A DNA stretch of 64,000 nt, taken from Eucommia ulmoides (lineage: Eukaryota > Streptophyta > Magnoliopsida > Garryales > Eucommiaceae). Below, piece after piece: positions 49,817 to 60,953 of the stretch; positions within the stretch are counted from its first letter, which is position 1, and each line of letters begins with the position of its first letter. A model generated the notes under the pieces. It searched no databases and was not told the DNA's origin. It saw nothing but the letters and a program-made list of their open reading frames with translations. The DNA is taken from positions 27,012,474-27,076,473 of the forward strand of contig CM028325.1 of assembly GCA_016647705.1 (NCBI GenBank). Direction: 5' to 3'. The position numbers were made by a program, and so were the translations under genes.

Positions 49817-50040
49817 TGTCCCAGTCCAAGATTGGGGCTCAATGGTGCATATTTTTTAAGGGGAAATGATCACAAATCTTAAATTTACCCCAGCCCAAGC
49901 TAGGGAAAATCCAATCAAAAAATCTCGACGAAGAAACTCTATATAATGTGCCCCAGCCCTAAGTTGGGGAGAATCTAATTAAGGAATCTTGATGGGAAAC
50001 CCCAATATAATGTGCCTCAGTCCTAGGATGGGGCTAAGGA
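49817..50040 (+). repeat. Array of about 60-70 bp units with CCCCAGCCC...GGGG hairpin
   Basis: Four units near 49817, 49886, 49938 and 50009. Each has TGTGCCCCAGCCCTAAG then TTGGGG, or a variant able to fold, followed by AATCTAATTAAGGAATCTT-like sequence. Confidence 0.7.
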
Positions 50041-50221
50041 ATAAGTCCTGGGCATTCGAAAAAATGTGACAAAATCCACATAGGCTGCCTATTATCCTAA
50101 ACCAAGCGTGCAATTTTTAAATGTCAAATTGAAATTGAAACCACGTAGGTTGTTTATGTATTTTATTTTAGAAATCATGTCAAGTCGATGTTTCGGACAA
50201 TGACCGTTTTGTTTGATTAGA

Positions 50222-50390
50222 CGACTTAAACCCATCTAGGTTGCCTACGTATGTTGGTCTTCATAAGGAACCATGTCGAAATGTAGTTTAGGGTGACAAA
50301 TTTATTTTTAACTTGACGACCAAACTTGCAAGGGTTGTCTACGTATCCCTGTTTTCCAGAGAATCAGGTTGGAACATAGTTCGCTCCATT
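50222..50390 (+). repeat. Stem-loop motifs 6 and 7, family B interior
   Basis: Motif 7 (about 50318-50384) has GTTGTCTACGTATC, a weak CTG/CAG stem and GAATCAGGTT...ATAGTTC. Motif 6 (about 50222-50290) has GTTGCCTACGTATG and ends ATGTAGTTT with a poor stem. Two further degenerate traces lie near 50080 and 50140. Confidence 0.55.
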
Positions 50391-50609
50391 TATAAGATGA
50401 TTATACTTGTCAAGGCGTGTCGGTTTAAGACTAGGGACAGAGATAGGTATGTACTTCTGTGGAAAAATTCTAAATACGATAAAATGTGCCCTAGTATCTA
50501 ACTTGGGCAGTGCATGGATAAATTTCATGAGGGGTAAAATCCAACATGTCCTGGTGTATGATAGAAAATGAATGTTGAGGTCTGCTGCCTTTTGGGGCAA
50601 GTAAATGAT

Positions 50610-51040
50610 AGTAAAGATCTCCGACCAGTTTAGGTAGAGAAGAATTGTTAAAATATCCGACCAAGAAGGTAGTAAAAGGAAGTTTAAATCTCCTACCAAG
50701 AAGTAGGAAAATGATGTTTAAATCTCTGACCAAGAAGGTAGGGAAATGATGAAAAAATTTCCGACCAGTTTAGGTAGGGAAAGGATTGGTAAAATCTCCG
50801 ACCAATAAGGTAGCAAAAAGTTGTTTAAATCTCCGATCAGTAAGGTAGGAAAATGATGTTGAAATCTACGACTAGAAAGGTAGGAAAATGATGTTTAAAT
50901 CTCCAACCTAAAAGGTAGGGAAGGGATGTTTAAATCTCCGATCTAAAATGTAGGGAAATGATGTTTGAATCTTAGTCTTAAATGGTAGGGAAATGATGTT
51001 TAAATCTTCATCCTAAAAGATAGGGAAAAGATGTTTAAAG
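50610..51040 (+). repeat. 36-40 bp tandem array (TTTAAATCTCCGACC...GGTAGG)
   Basis: About 11-12 units of TTTAAATCTCCGACCAAGAA then GGTAGGGAAATGATG. Minus-strand open frames at 50364-50733 are repeat shadows. Confidence 0.9.
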
Positions 51041-51534
51041 TGACTAATAACGAACAAAAAAAATATCAATAGGATTTTTACTTAGACCACTGGGCTACTG
51101 TGACCAGGTAATGATTAGCTTTCCTTTATTTGAGATAGTAATATGACAATATGTGATGCTTACTTAATGTTGGAGGTTAGCATAGGGTCATGGATTTTGC
51201 TGAAAAGACAGTTCTTATATGAAAAAGAAATTACCAAATAATTTTGAAAACCTAAGATGTAGTGATTGCGTGCCTTTAGATAAACCTAAGAACTTCCTTA
51301 GGTGACAACAAAGTGACCGAAATCAAATTCCTCCTTCCTTTTTCCTTTTCTTTATTCTAATTTTTATTTGTTCATTATTTTTACCCTTAACGTTCTTTAA
51401 TAGGGAATGACAATGTGACTTCAAACCCTTGCTCTTTTGCTTTAAGGGGTGTACATTTCATCAAGTCAAAACCATGCATAGTGATAGAAACTATGAGAAC
51501 ATGCAATGGCCCATGGATGGGGTTTCTATAGTTG

Positions 51535-51810
51535 GATAACCGAACCTTAATAGGTTTCCTACGTACCTTGATAAGTTTCCAAAGATCAGGTCAAGCATAA
51601 TTTTTGCATAGACATCCCTTATTGTTTGAATAACAAATGGAGTAAAATGGATTCTCTAGAAAGTCGAGGGACTTCTCTGAAGATGCGTCCTGATACAGGG
51701 CTGAGAGAATGTCATGAAATCGACATCTCTCTAATTTGACAGGAACCGCTTGGGTTTCCTACGTACCTTGGCAAATTACCAAGGATCAGGTTGTAACATA
51801 GTTTAGAACA
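51535..51810 (+). repeat. Stem-loop motifs 8 and 9, family B interior
   Basis: Motif 9 (about 51738-51805) has the longest stem, CCTTGG/CCAAGG at 51766-51771 and 51779-51784, between TTTCCTACGTA and ATCAGGTT. Motif 8 (about 51538-51600) has ACCGAACC, TTTCCTACGTA and ATCAGGTC with a bulged CTTG/CAAAG stem. Confidence 0.72.
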
Positions 51811-53102
51811 ACGAAATAATTTTAAGAGTTATACATGTCGCAAGTAAAGATAGCTAGGTTTACTGGCAACAATCTGCTCCAACCCAATGGATAGAGTCTC
51901 TTGCATGAACAATAGCTAGGTAAGATTGAATGTTGTCCTGGTTGTTGGTTTGCTAAAATCTTTAAATGACGTTGTTCTGATTTTTGCTACTAGAGGCATA
52001 GCGTTTGAATAACTTAACTGGTACCCAAAATTCATCAATTAAATGTATTCTATTTGGTAATGGCAAGGTCACTTTTCTAATGACATTCTACTACATCCCG
52101 ACGCTTTGCAGGAATGGGTAAGGTCTATTACCAAGACGAAATTTATGTGAGGTCGACTCCTTGTCTAATTTATGAGTTGGTTGAAGCCACTACCAAAGAC
52201 GGACAATGGTACGGTGACTGGTGAAGTAATTGACCGAGTTACATGTCTGAGGATTTCTTATTGGCCTACTAAAACTCCCAAATAAGGTGTATGGGTGTAA
52301 GTGTCATGTCAATGATGGCCTATGGATGCAAAATGATATGCAGGATACAACAGGTTCTTGTAAAATATGATGGCTAATGTTTTTCACATGTATAAAAGTT
52401 ATGCATGCCTAAGTAAAATGTGATGCATGGTGTCGGTATGTGTATCGTGACTTTAGAAGAAAAATGTCTAGGAAACGCAGGATCTACACGATGACTTTGC
52501 ATGTGAATGCGTTTTTTCATTTTCCCATTATTTTTAGTGATGTGAGCCTAAACATAATGATGTGTGATTTCTACCTAGAATGTTTTCCTAAGGAATGCAA
52601 GGTCTACTTGGAGATGCCAAATTTTTTATGGGATGTTTTTTTTTTTTTTTTTTTGCATTAGGCATCTTTTGCTATAAGTCATTTCATTTGGGTAATTCCA
52701 TATTATTTTTTATACGAAAGGCTGACTGATGCTTCTAAGAGGCTTTTAGGTTCTTTGCTCCTACTTGCGTTGCAACTAAAATTCGGGCCCAGAATTGAGA
52801 TTGCCCTTTGAGAAGGTTATTGTCACAACCCATTCCGGACACCCGTCATCACGAGATTGGCGTGACTACAACAAGACATCACCAAAACCCAAATAAACAA
52901 ATGAATGACAATATATACCCACTGTATAATACAAACATCTATTATGGGGGACACATCCGTCCCAAATTTTTTCTAACTAAAAGTATTTATCCATGAACCT
53001 TTTATAGGTTCGCCTTTGACAGCTTCTCTCAATCACCTATATGACTCCATCACGTAGCTTTACCTAGTGCCAGTAAGGGATCGACTCCTAACTGTTGTAC
53101 CT

Positions 53103-54045
53103 GTGAGTGTACTGTCTTCTTAGTAAAAATATTTTATAATAAGAATTTATATCTATAACATCTAAATGGATCAAACGTAAGTATATAAACACCACATAGC
53201 TTATAAAATCTCCAGTATATAAGTAGTGAAAATAAGGTGATATAGATTAATTTCATCCAAATCCATCTAGTATAAAATCATACCAATCACCATAATAAAT
53301 AATAAATCACCCAATATAAGTAAAACACCACATCTCAAACACACATCTCAAACCACCACTCCACCACAACACACACTGGTTAGCCATAGTGATCGTTTTA
53401 ACCTCACAATCGGGAGTTTGCAACGGTACCGTACCATCTGTAGGATATGCCTTCCTACGAACACCTATCACTCCGCCGAAGCGGATAATCACTGCGCAGT
53501 ATAAACGTCTAACATCACTCTGCCGAAGCAGATAAACATCACTCCGCCGAAGCGGATAAATATCACTCCGTCGAAGCGGATAAATACTATGGTATCGTCA
53601 AATCAAATACAACATCATCGAATCATAACACAATAAATATCGTCTACTCAACATCGTCAACTCACCACGTCTATCTCTTTTCCTCCAAACCAACCTTTAA
53701 ATCCAAAAATCATATTTCACACATTCTTTAAAAAAAAACGTCTAATTTTATTAAAACCACTTTTCTACCCTTTATTTATAGAAAACCAGGCATTTTTTAG
53801 AAAAAAAACAGATATTTCCTATTCCCTTTTAAAAATACCGTCTGATTTCACCGAATCCAACAAAAATTTATTTTCAACTTCTTTTCGAAAATCATCGAAA
53901 TCTTCCGAAAATCTAGTTTACCAACTCACCCAAATCCTGCTTGACTCATATCAATTATAGATTCGTACAGTTTATATAAACACATATTTCATCATATATA
54001 TATATATATAGAAAAATAGTTTGGCTAGAAGACAGTACACTCACC
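53103..54045 (-). repeat. Internal inverted repeat pair of family A, copy 3
   Basis: GTGAGTGTACTGTCTTCTT and AGAAGACAGTACACTCACC; the 943-bp span is close to copy 4 (948) and differs from copies 1 and 2 (847/848). Confidence 0.8.
53462..53590 (-). repeat. Hairpin minisatellite, CCGC-TTCG-GCGG type, copy 3
   Basis: About five units of CACTCCGCCGAAGCGGATAA. In the LTR sense orientation each reads TCCGCTTCGGCGGAG, a stem closed on a C(UUCG)G tetraloop if transcribed. Confidence 0.8.
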
Positions 54046-55656
54046 TCGATATCCGTTTTGCAAAACTGACACCGACCACACTTTATATGGATGTCAGTGC
54101 CTGCGAACCTAATAGTGGCAGAGTCTAAATTAATATCTTATCTAAAATATCCTAATCATGCAATGCAGACCCTATATTCCGAATCGTTACTAATTTTATG
54201 TACCACGTACTTAAAATTAATTAATCGTCACGAAATTATTATGATTTTAGGATTTGTAACACTAACTAAAATTTAATTTAATGAAAATTAATAATCAATT
54301 GAAATTTCACCTGTTTTCGAAACGTTTGGCGACCACGAGATGGGTTTTGGATTTTCCTGGGGTGGTTTCTGCAATTTTCCCTCTTTTTTTTTTTCCTTCT
54401 TTTTCTTTCTTATTTTCGTCCTGTTTGCGCTTACTGTTTCTGTTTCTGTTTCTGTTTCAGTTCAACTCCCGGTCGGCCACCTCCTCTCTCTATACCATTA
54501 CCGTCCACCGGAGGCCTCCCACGCCTTGTCTCCCTCACCACCGGCCCTATACCATCCCCCACCGGAACACTCATATCCACTCCATCACAGATGAACGACG
54601 ACACAAACACCCACGGTCGGTAAACAGATCACACATACCCACATGACAACAGAATACACCCTCATGCACCCCTACGTCGGCCGCATGACGGCGACAATCC
54701 CACTCATACCCACAAGACGAACTCGATAGCTCACACACACGCACCGAAACACACACACTTCAACATCCCTACCCATGTACATCGTCGAACTGAACAACTC
54801 ACCTCCACACGATTGCCGGTAAATCGTAACACCTCCACCGGCGAATCCCCCCGCCGATCTCTACTCCGCTCACGCCCACACACCCATGATGGAACTCTCA
54901 CTACCATACGACTCCTATATCTTCGATGACGAGGAATGAAAAACAGAACACACACATGTCATACACCGATCGGTCAACCCAATTACTCCCACTCACCGGT
55001 CGAACGACGATGCACACTGAAAACGATAACAAGCACATGCAATTCATCGGACGAACACTCCCACACCGCCGGCGATCGCAAGACAACACCGACGCTCCGT
55101 TCCTCCGATTCTCTCTCTCTCTCTAGATTTCTGCATTCATGGGTTGTTCTTCCGTGGTGCGATTGACATGGTGTGCATGTGTGTATATATGCATGAAAAT
55201 GGTGGTGTAAGCTTGATCAATTGTCCGCCACGTTGAACTCCACTCTTCTCGATCTCCCTGCCGGCCGGCTGAGTTTCTCCAACGCACACACACATATATA
55301 TATTTTTATATATAAAAAAAAATCTTTATTTAAATTGTACTTTTCTCCCCCTATCTTCCATTAAGTTTTTATTTTAATCTCATTCATCTTTTAAGTTTTT
55401 CTTAAATTGCATTTCGATCCTTAAAATTTTTATTCTAGAATTAAACTACAATTTGTGCATCTCAAATTTAGAATAAGTTCCCAAATTTACAATTTGATCT
55501 AATTATCATTTTATTTTATTTTTTATTTATTATTATCATTATTATTATTATTTTATTTTTTTATTTTTTTTTAACTCAATTTTTTTCCAAAATTTTCTAA
55601 ATGCTCTCAATTGAAATTAAAATGACATACATGCTAAATCGGGGTCTTATAATTAT

Positions 55657-56649
55657 GCCCAAATTTTATTATAAGATGGATTCATGTTTTGCTTAATTGA
55701 GGTCGGGATGCCCTAGAATGGGAACATCTGTCTCGGAATAGAGATCATTGCTAGTCTAGCTCTGGCTTTGAATGATTTTTAGATGATCTTTGAGAGAGTG
55801 TTGAACAAGGATTATTCTCTCCATTTTCCTTATACTTTCCCGAGTTCATTTCTAATGTTTTAGGAATTATTCCTATACGTGCTACATATATTTCATTTTT
55901 TACTTTTGTGAAAGATTATTTTGACTAGAGTATACTTAAGCGATCATATTCAAACATTCAATCATCTCAATAATTTCCACGATTTTTATATCGGATCAAT
56001 CTAGATTGTGATAAATATGATTTCAATAGTAATTTAGACCAAATATCTATAGTTATTAATTTAAAAAAGGTTGTTTGGCTTAATTCCATCAAATTCTGAT
56101 AATTGATATTTTTTTAGATTGTTTTCGAGATTACCTATAACCATGTACACTTCTCGAGGTTTCTTCAATGGTTCTGATTCATCTCTTCTATTTTGAACTA
56201 AAGAAGACTGGAACAAGCCCTCCTGAGATGACTCAAATGAGGGAGAAAAGAAATAATAAGGAAGAAATGTTAGTTAATGACGGCTAACAAATGTTGGTTT
56301 ATCCAGGAAGTGTCAAGAGAGTTTTTTTTTTTCCACTCTGGAAACTAGGGACTCATATTTGCTATATAATTCATGTTGCGAGCTTTAGGTACTGATCCCG
56401 ATCTAGTTGTCCCAAGTCACTAGGTGTTAAGACACCCTAATGACTTAATATGCTAATTATATAAACAACGTGATTCACCTGATTGCTTTCATGTGACCAC
56501 TTAGTGTTTAAAAACTTTTTGAGACCAGTCTTTATTATTATTATTATTATTGTTATTATTATTATTATTATTATTGTCATTCTTATTGTTATTATTATTG
56601 TTATTATCTCTTGACACATTCTTTTAAGGTTTTACATTTTGGAGAATCA
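55657..56649. other. Continuation of the B interior or unrelated repeat DNA
   Basis: No domain recognised. Contains a (TTA)n-type run at 56531-56607. Confidence 0.35.
56531..56607. repeat. (TTA)n microsatellite, interrupted
   Basis: TTATTA units with TTG and TTC interruptions. Confidence 0.9.
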
Positions 56650-58310
56650 GATAGTTTGAGTCAATCCCGAGGTCTTCGTTGAATTTTCCCATTTCCAGGA
56701 TACTTCTCTATTATCGGCTCTTATCCAATAAGGTCTCATTGTCTTATTCTAACTTGATCATTTTCTTCTTTGAATAGAAATATATGTGCTACTCCTTTCG
56801 ATCATTTCAAGTAGTCTTCACGAGTTTCTAATACTTTCATTGATGGATCTTCTATTTCTGGACAAGACCTTAGTATATATAATTTCTTCTTATAAGACTA
56901 TCTCTCTTCGTTCACTTGCCCGGGGCTTTTTGAAAAAATTTCTTTGGTGAGGTCAGGTTCCAGAACTTTCCTTATCACCACTCTATCATAAATCTTTTAG
57001 ATATTTTTCCCTTATGTTAGTTGAGAACGTATTTGAAAGATCGTTTATGGATTCTTTTACATCCCTGGGTTGGAACATATGTAGCGATTTCACATAAGGC
57101 TTCTCGGTTTTCTTTTTAACTTTCTCAGATTTTTTATCAGTATCTCACCATCGTCTGGTTGAAACAAGATATTTCTTTTAACATTTTTCTTTGGATGATA
57201 CTCCAATTTAATATTGAAACCATATTATCATTACTTTGATTGTTCGCGGTGTGTGTCTTACAATAAGCAAATTAATTTATAAAAGTTGAAATATGAAGAC
57301 TTAAGTCGACCTTAGATAAAAGAAGTATACATTTAGCGATACGCATATCTAGTACATAGACGTGCAAGATAATATCTAATTCGTTTTAAAGGACTTAAGA
57401 AACTAAAGGAAAAATGAGAGATAAATGTTGCCTCCTTAATGTTCTGGGTCTTTTGAGAAGCTTATGACCTCCAGTTAGATGAGATCCTCGACGCGGCACT
57501 GGTTAGTGTGATGGTCAGCACATCAAAAGTATTATTGACAAAAATTACGAGGGTTAAACTTTGAATCATGACAGTTTCCACGGTGTTGAGGAATGGGTGC
57601 TAACCACATATTTTTGAAGTAGTAGTGTAAGATTTAAAGAGTGGAACAGGGAATGGGGTGAACTGTCTCTTCTCTTTAGGTGCTTGAGTAAGCTTGCAGA
57701 TTTGATGAGGTAGTTGAATTGGAGTTTGAAGTTGGTTGCGAGTTTGAGGAGAGTTGCTTGGACGTGCAGAAGAGATGAAAGGTTGGTTTTCTGGGTGGAT
57801 AAGGGTCCCAATTATTGGGGTCGTATGTTGGCTTCCATCTTGACAGGCTGGTATGGTCTATTTGATCTCTTTGATGGATTGATCCATGTAGTCTATCCGC
57901 TTTCATATTTTTTAAATTTCTCCTTGGATTGAGTTTTCTTAGGTTCGGGGTATTTCTCCCAACTATGTAGTTCTTGGCTTGTGGTAGTGGCCTAAAGGTT
58001 TGGTTAATTCGATTTCCTCTCTAGTATATGACTTCTTTTGAGGAATGCCATTTTCATTTTTGGCAAGGCTACTATAATGTTCTGTGGCAACCCATTTTCC
58101 ATGATGGAGCTTCTTGATTCGTAATTCGTTCCAATACTTTATCATGCTAAGAGTATATCTAGTTGAAGGTAATTGGTCTTCCTCTCTCTTTTTTCGGAAT
58201 AGAGAGGTTAGGTTCATTTGGCTCAAAGCTTATTTTAGAGAGGTAACGCTTTCTTGCATTGTAGAAATCTTGGAGTTGTTTTGAGTAGAGAAAGAGATCA
58301 GGTCCATTTT
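56650..58310 (-). pseudogene. Unidentified decayed minus-strand coding region
   Basis: Read on the minus strand from about 58310, coding-like sequence can be followed with only scattered stops: LISFSTQNNSKISTMQESVT, then KYWNELRIKKLHHGKWVATE, SYTREEIELTKPLGHYHK, YMDQSIKEIK, YDPNNWDPYPPRKP and, much further down, KKTEKPYVKSLHMFQPRDV and INDLSNTFSTNIREKYLK. It is lysine- and glutamate-rich with a proline-rich middle, as in structural or gag-like proteins of mobile elements. I do not recognise the family. It lies between family A copy 3 and an LTR-like promoter and is opposite in orientation to the family B element, so it may be a separate insertion. Confidence 0.45.
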
Positions 58311-59140
58311 ATAATCTTGCAAACAGATCTGGATGGTTTTTTAACAAAAGTTACCTAAATCAATTTTTCTAGAATTATTAAGTGATTAAAAACGTAGACC
58401 TTGACTAAAGAACTATAAGGATGAAAATTATCCTACCCTTATGCATGATTGTACTCTTGCTTATGTATGAATAAGTCTATATGAATGGATGATTATGTTT
58501 GTGATGTATGTATGCAATCCTAGGGCGATATAGCTCTAGCAGACAACTTTGAGATATGTTCCGGACAGACCTCGGTTTGGACTTGGTTTTGTAGGACCAA
58601 AGATAACTTGAAAATTTTTGGATTGTCCTCGACTTGGAAGTTATAGTCATCTTAGAATTATGGAATAAATGTATTTTTCTTCCTCAAAATATGAATCATT
58701 GCTCCTAAGACTTTATGGCAGAATTGTCATTTTCTTACTCAAAATATAGATTATTGCTCATAAGGCTTTATGATGGGCCCAAAATACATTTGAATTCATG
58801 ATGTCTCTTTGAGAATGAATCTATTTTGACAGTCTGATGGGTAAATCTTAACGAGATTTTAGCAAAACAGGTTTCGACTTTCTTAAGCAGCTTGAACTTA
58901 AATCTTGCATAATGAATTGCTAGAACATGCTTTATGTACATTATTCCTTATGGTGTATAACTTCTATTGTACAGGATTACAAGGAAAGACTCTCATATAT
59001 CATGATTAGGATGTGACATGTAAATCCTAAATAAAGTCGCGCGCGCGCGTGCTACTGCCGCCGCTGACCGACCACCCAGCCTGGCTGGTCTCAATCTCGA
59101 TCTTAGACTCAGGCTCTGGTCTGGGTCCCAAGTCTTGGGC
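58311..59140. other. Unclassified DNA with a GC-rich patch
   Basis: A duplicated segment of about 65-70 bp near 58678-58775 (TCAAAATAT...ATTGCTC...AAG...TTTATG twice). At 59038-59050 there is a GCGCGCGC run followed by a GC-rich stretch to about 59155, unlike the surroundings. Confidence 0.4.
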
Positions 59141-59344
59141 CTTGTGGCTCTTGGGGAATTCGAAAAATTTAAGAAACACAACCTAAAATATAAACTGTAA
59201 ATTTTTTAACTTAAGAGAAATAAACCTGAAGTTTTCTTGTTCTGGTATGGAACTGCTGAGAGTTACAAATCTGATATGTAAATGCCTGAAAGTTATTGTT
59301 GTCTATTTTAAAGTTTTAGACTTCTTCAGATTGGTTTTTACTCC

Positions 59345-59354
59345 CTATAAAAGG
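59345..59354 (+). promoter_or_regulatory. TATA-box-like element of an LTR-type promoter
   Basis: CTATAAAAGG is followed by a leader-like stretch with TTGTATCTTGGGAAGCAGAC (about 59544) and AGCGAGGGCGAAATCTGC (about 59583). The layout resembles the U3/R part of a plant LTR element placed ahead of the copia remnant at 60510. The LTR borders are not defined. Confidence 0.4.
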
Positions 59355-59662
59355 GTATGCATTCGCAGCATTAATCATCCCATAAGCTTGCATAACATTT
59401 TTGTTTTCCAGCAAAGAGTCTTTTTTTTTTTTTTTTACTTTGTTGTTCTTGTTTTTTAGAGTTCTTGTGAAAGTTCAACACTTCATTAGTTCGTTCAGCT
59501 TCTAGTTTCTAGTGTTGGTACCAGTATAGCAGTTTGATCGTTGTATCTTGGGAAGCAGACACTAATTCAATCGTAAGCACCTAGCGAGGGCGAAATCTGC
59601 TTTAAGGAAAAATCGTAAGCTTGCATAATTTCTTCTAGTATTTGTGTTTCTATTTATTTTTA

Positions 59663-60258
59663 GGGAAAAGTACAATTTAGACCCTCTAACTATTGACACA
59701 TTTCTAAGTGGTCCCTCTAAGTTTAAACGTTTCATTTTAAACTCTCTATGTATCATAATATTTCAAAATGGTCCCTCCGTTAGAGATTCTGTTAAAACTA
59801 ACAGAATCTCAGGGGCAAAATGGTATTTTCACATTTTTAAAATTTTTTAATCATTTTTAATTATTATTATTTTTTTAATTTTTTTTTATCTCTCTCTCTT
59901 CCTCCCCTTCCTCCCTCTCTCCCTCCCACCCCCTGCAACAGGGGGTGGGGGAGGGAAAGGGGAAGGGGAGGAAGAGGGAGAGGGAGGTAGCGGGAGAGAG
60001 AGGAAGGGGAGGAAGAGACAGAGAGATAAAAAAAAATTAAAAAAAATAATTTTTTTTTTAATTAAAAATAATTAAAAAATTTAAAAAACGTGAAAAGACC
60101 ATTTTGCCCCTAAATTCCGTTAATTTTAACTGATTTTCTAACAGAATGACGAATTTGAAACGTTATGATACGTAGAGGGTTTCAAATGAAACGTTTAAAC
60201 TTAAAGGGATCACTTAGAAATGTGTCAATAGTTAGAGGGTCTAAATTGTACTTTTCTT
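59663..60258. mobile_element. Foldback element with near-full-length inverted arms
   Basis: The left arm GGGAAAAGTACAATTTAGAC continues for about 250 bp and reappears inverted at the right (ending GGGTCTAAATTGTACTTTTC). The arms meet in the centre at CCACCCCCTG and CAGGGGGTGG (about 59927-59950). Flanks are TTATTTTTA at 59654-59662 and 60259-60267, an exact 9-bp duplication as for Mutator-like elements, though AT-simple. Length 596 bp, no coding. The centre is polypyrimidine on the left and polypurine on the right. Confidence 0.82.
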
Positions 60259-60267
60259 TTATTTTTA

Positions 60268-60509
60268 TTACATGGTAAGTATTTTTGTTTCTATGTGTTT
60301 TCATACCATAACTATTCTCGTTTCTCTTTTTTCATTTTGTATTGTATTATCATTTTCCTGTATATTTCTGTATTATCATATGTCATCTAGAATATTTCTA
60401 TTCCAAATAAATCAAAATTGTTTCTTCTTCATTTAGTCGACTCAAATCACTTATTTCTAGCAGTCAGTTTGGTTCAGTTCAGTATGAATCCTTCAATTGT
60501 ATCCATTAC
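60268..60509. other. Intervening DNA before copia 2
   Basis: AT-rich, no domain recognised; probably deleted copia leader or gag. Confidence 0.35.
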
Positions 60510-60953
60510 CAACTTGCAAAATAACCAGCCTTACCTTTTCATGAGAAGCAATCTATTTCTCTTGCATCCTTTAATCTTGTGCATTCTGATTTTTGGGGGC
60601 CTTCTCCTCATACAATAATGAGTGGTTCTCGTTATTTTATTATCTTTGTAAACGATTACTCTTAATATACATGGTTATTTCTTATGAAAAATAGATCTAA
60701 ACTATTTTAAATATATTCTGAGTTTTCTTCTATGGTCCGAACTCAATTTTCTCGAATATCAAAGTTTTCACTCAGATAATGCAATGGAATACAAGAATCA
60801 TGCTTTTCTCAACCTACTTCACAAAATATGGCACGCTTTTCCACAGCTCGTGTCCTGGACCTCCCAACAAAACGGCATAGCCGAATGCTAACATAGGTAT
60901 ATTCTTGATACAGTTCATGCCCTTCATGCCCTCCTCATTTCTTCATCTTGTCT
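60510..60953 (+). pseudogene. Ty1/copia remnant 2, integrase part 1
   Basis: Reads EKQSISLASFNLVHSDFWGP, SRYFIIFVNDYS, YTWLFLMKNRS, then SDNAMEYKNHAF, WTSQQNGIAEC and HRYILDTVHALHALLISSSC. These are the copia integrase D-D-E core blocks in order, but WVNDYS replaces the usual V-D-D and stops are present. Gag, protease and most of the pre-integrase domain are missing upstream. Split at 60959 by family A copy 4 and resumed at 63853. Confidence 0.85.

Larger units (their letters stand above)
48335..52820 (+). mobile_element. Non-coding internal region of the family B element
   Basis: Directly follows the LTR. No reading frame matches gag or pol. It is a patchwork of tandem arrays (48602-48925, 49320-49740, 49817-50040, 50610-51040) and at least five stem-loop motifs also found in the family B LTR. 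This resembles a large retrotransposon derivative (LARD), an LTR element whose coding interior has been replaced by non-coding DNA. The right end is interrupted by family A copy 3 at 52821. Confidence 0.55.
52821..55651 (-). mobile_element. Family A solo LTR, copy 3
   Basis: Reverse orientation, ends TGTCACAACCC and GGGGTCTTATA. Flanks are GTTAT (52816-52820) and ATTAT (55652-55656), a 5-bp duplication with one transition. Length 2831 bp, no internal region. The core is at 53376-53434, the CCGC-TTCG-GCGG type hairpin array at 53462-53590 and the inverted repeat pair at 53103-53121 and 54027-54045. The 54450-55130 part is C/A-rich with CpG and gives only spurious frames. Confidence 0.9.

Noticed and set aside
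48602..51040. CRISPR-like arrays of regular repeats
   Set aside because: Plant sequence; units are contiguous without unique spacers of constant length and there are no cas genes.
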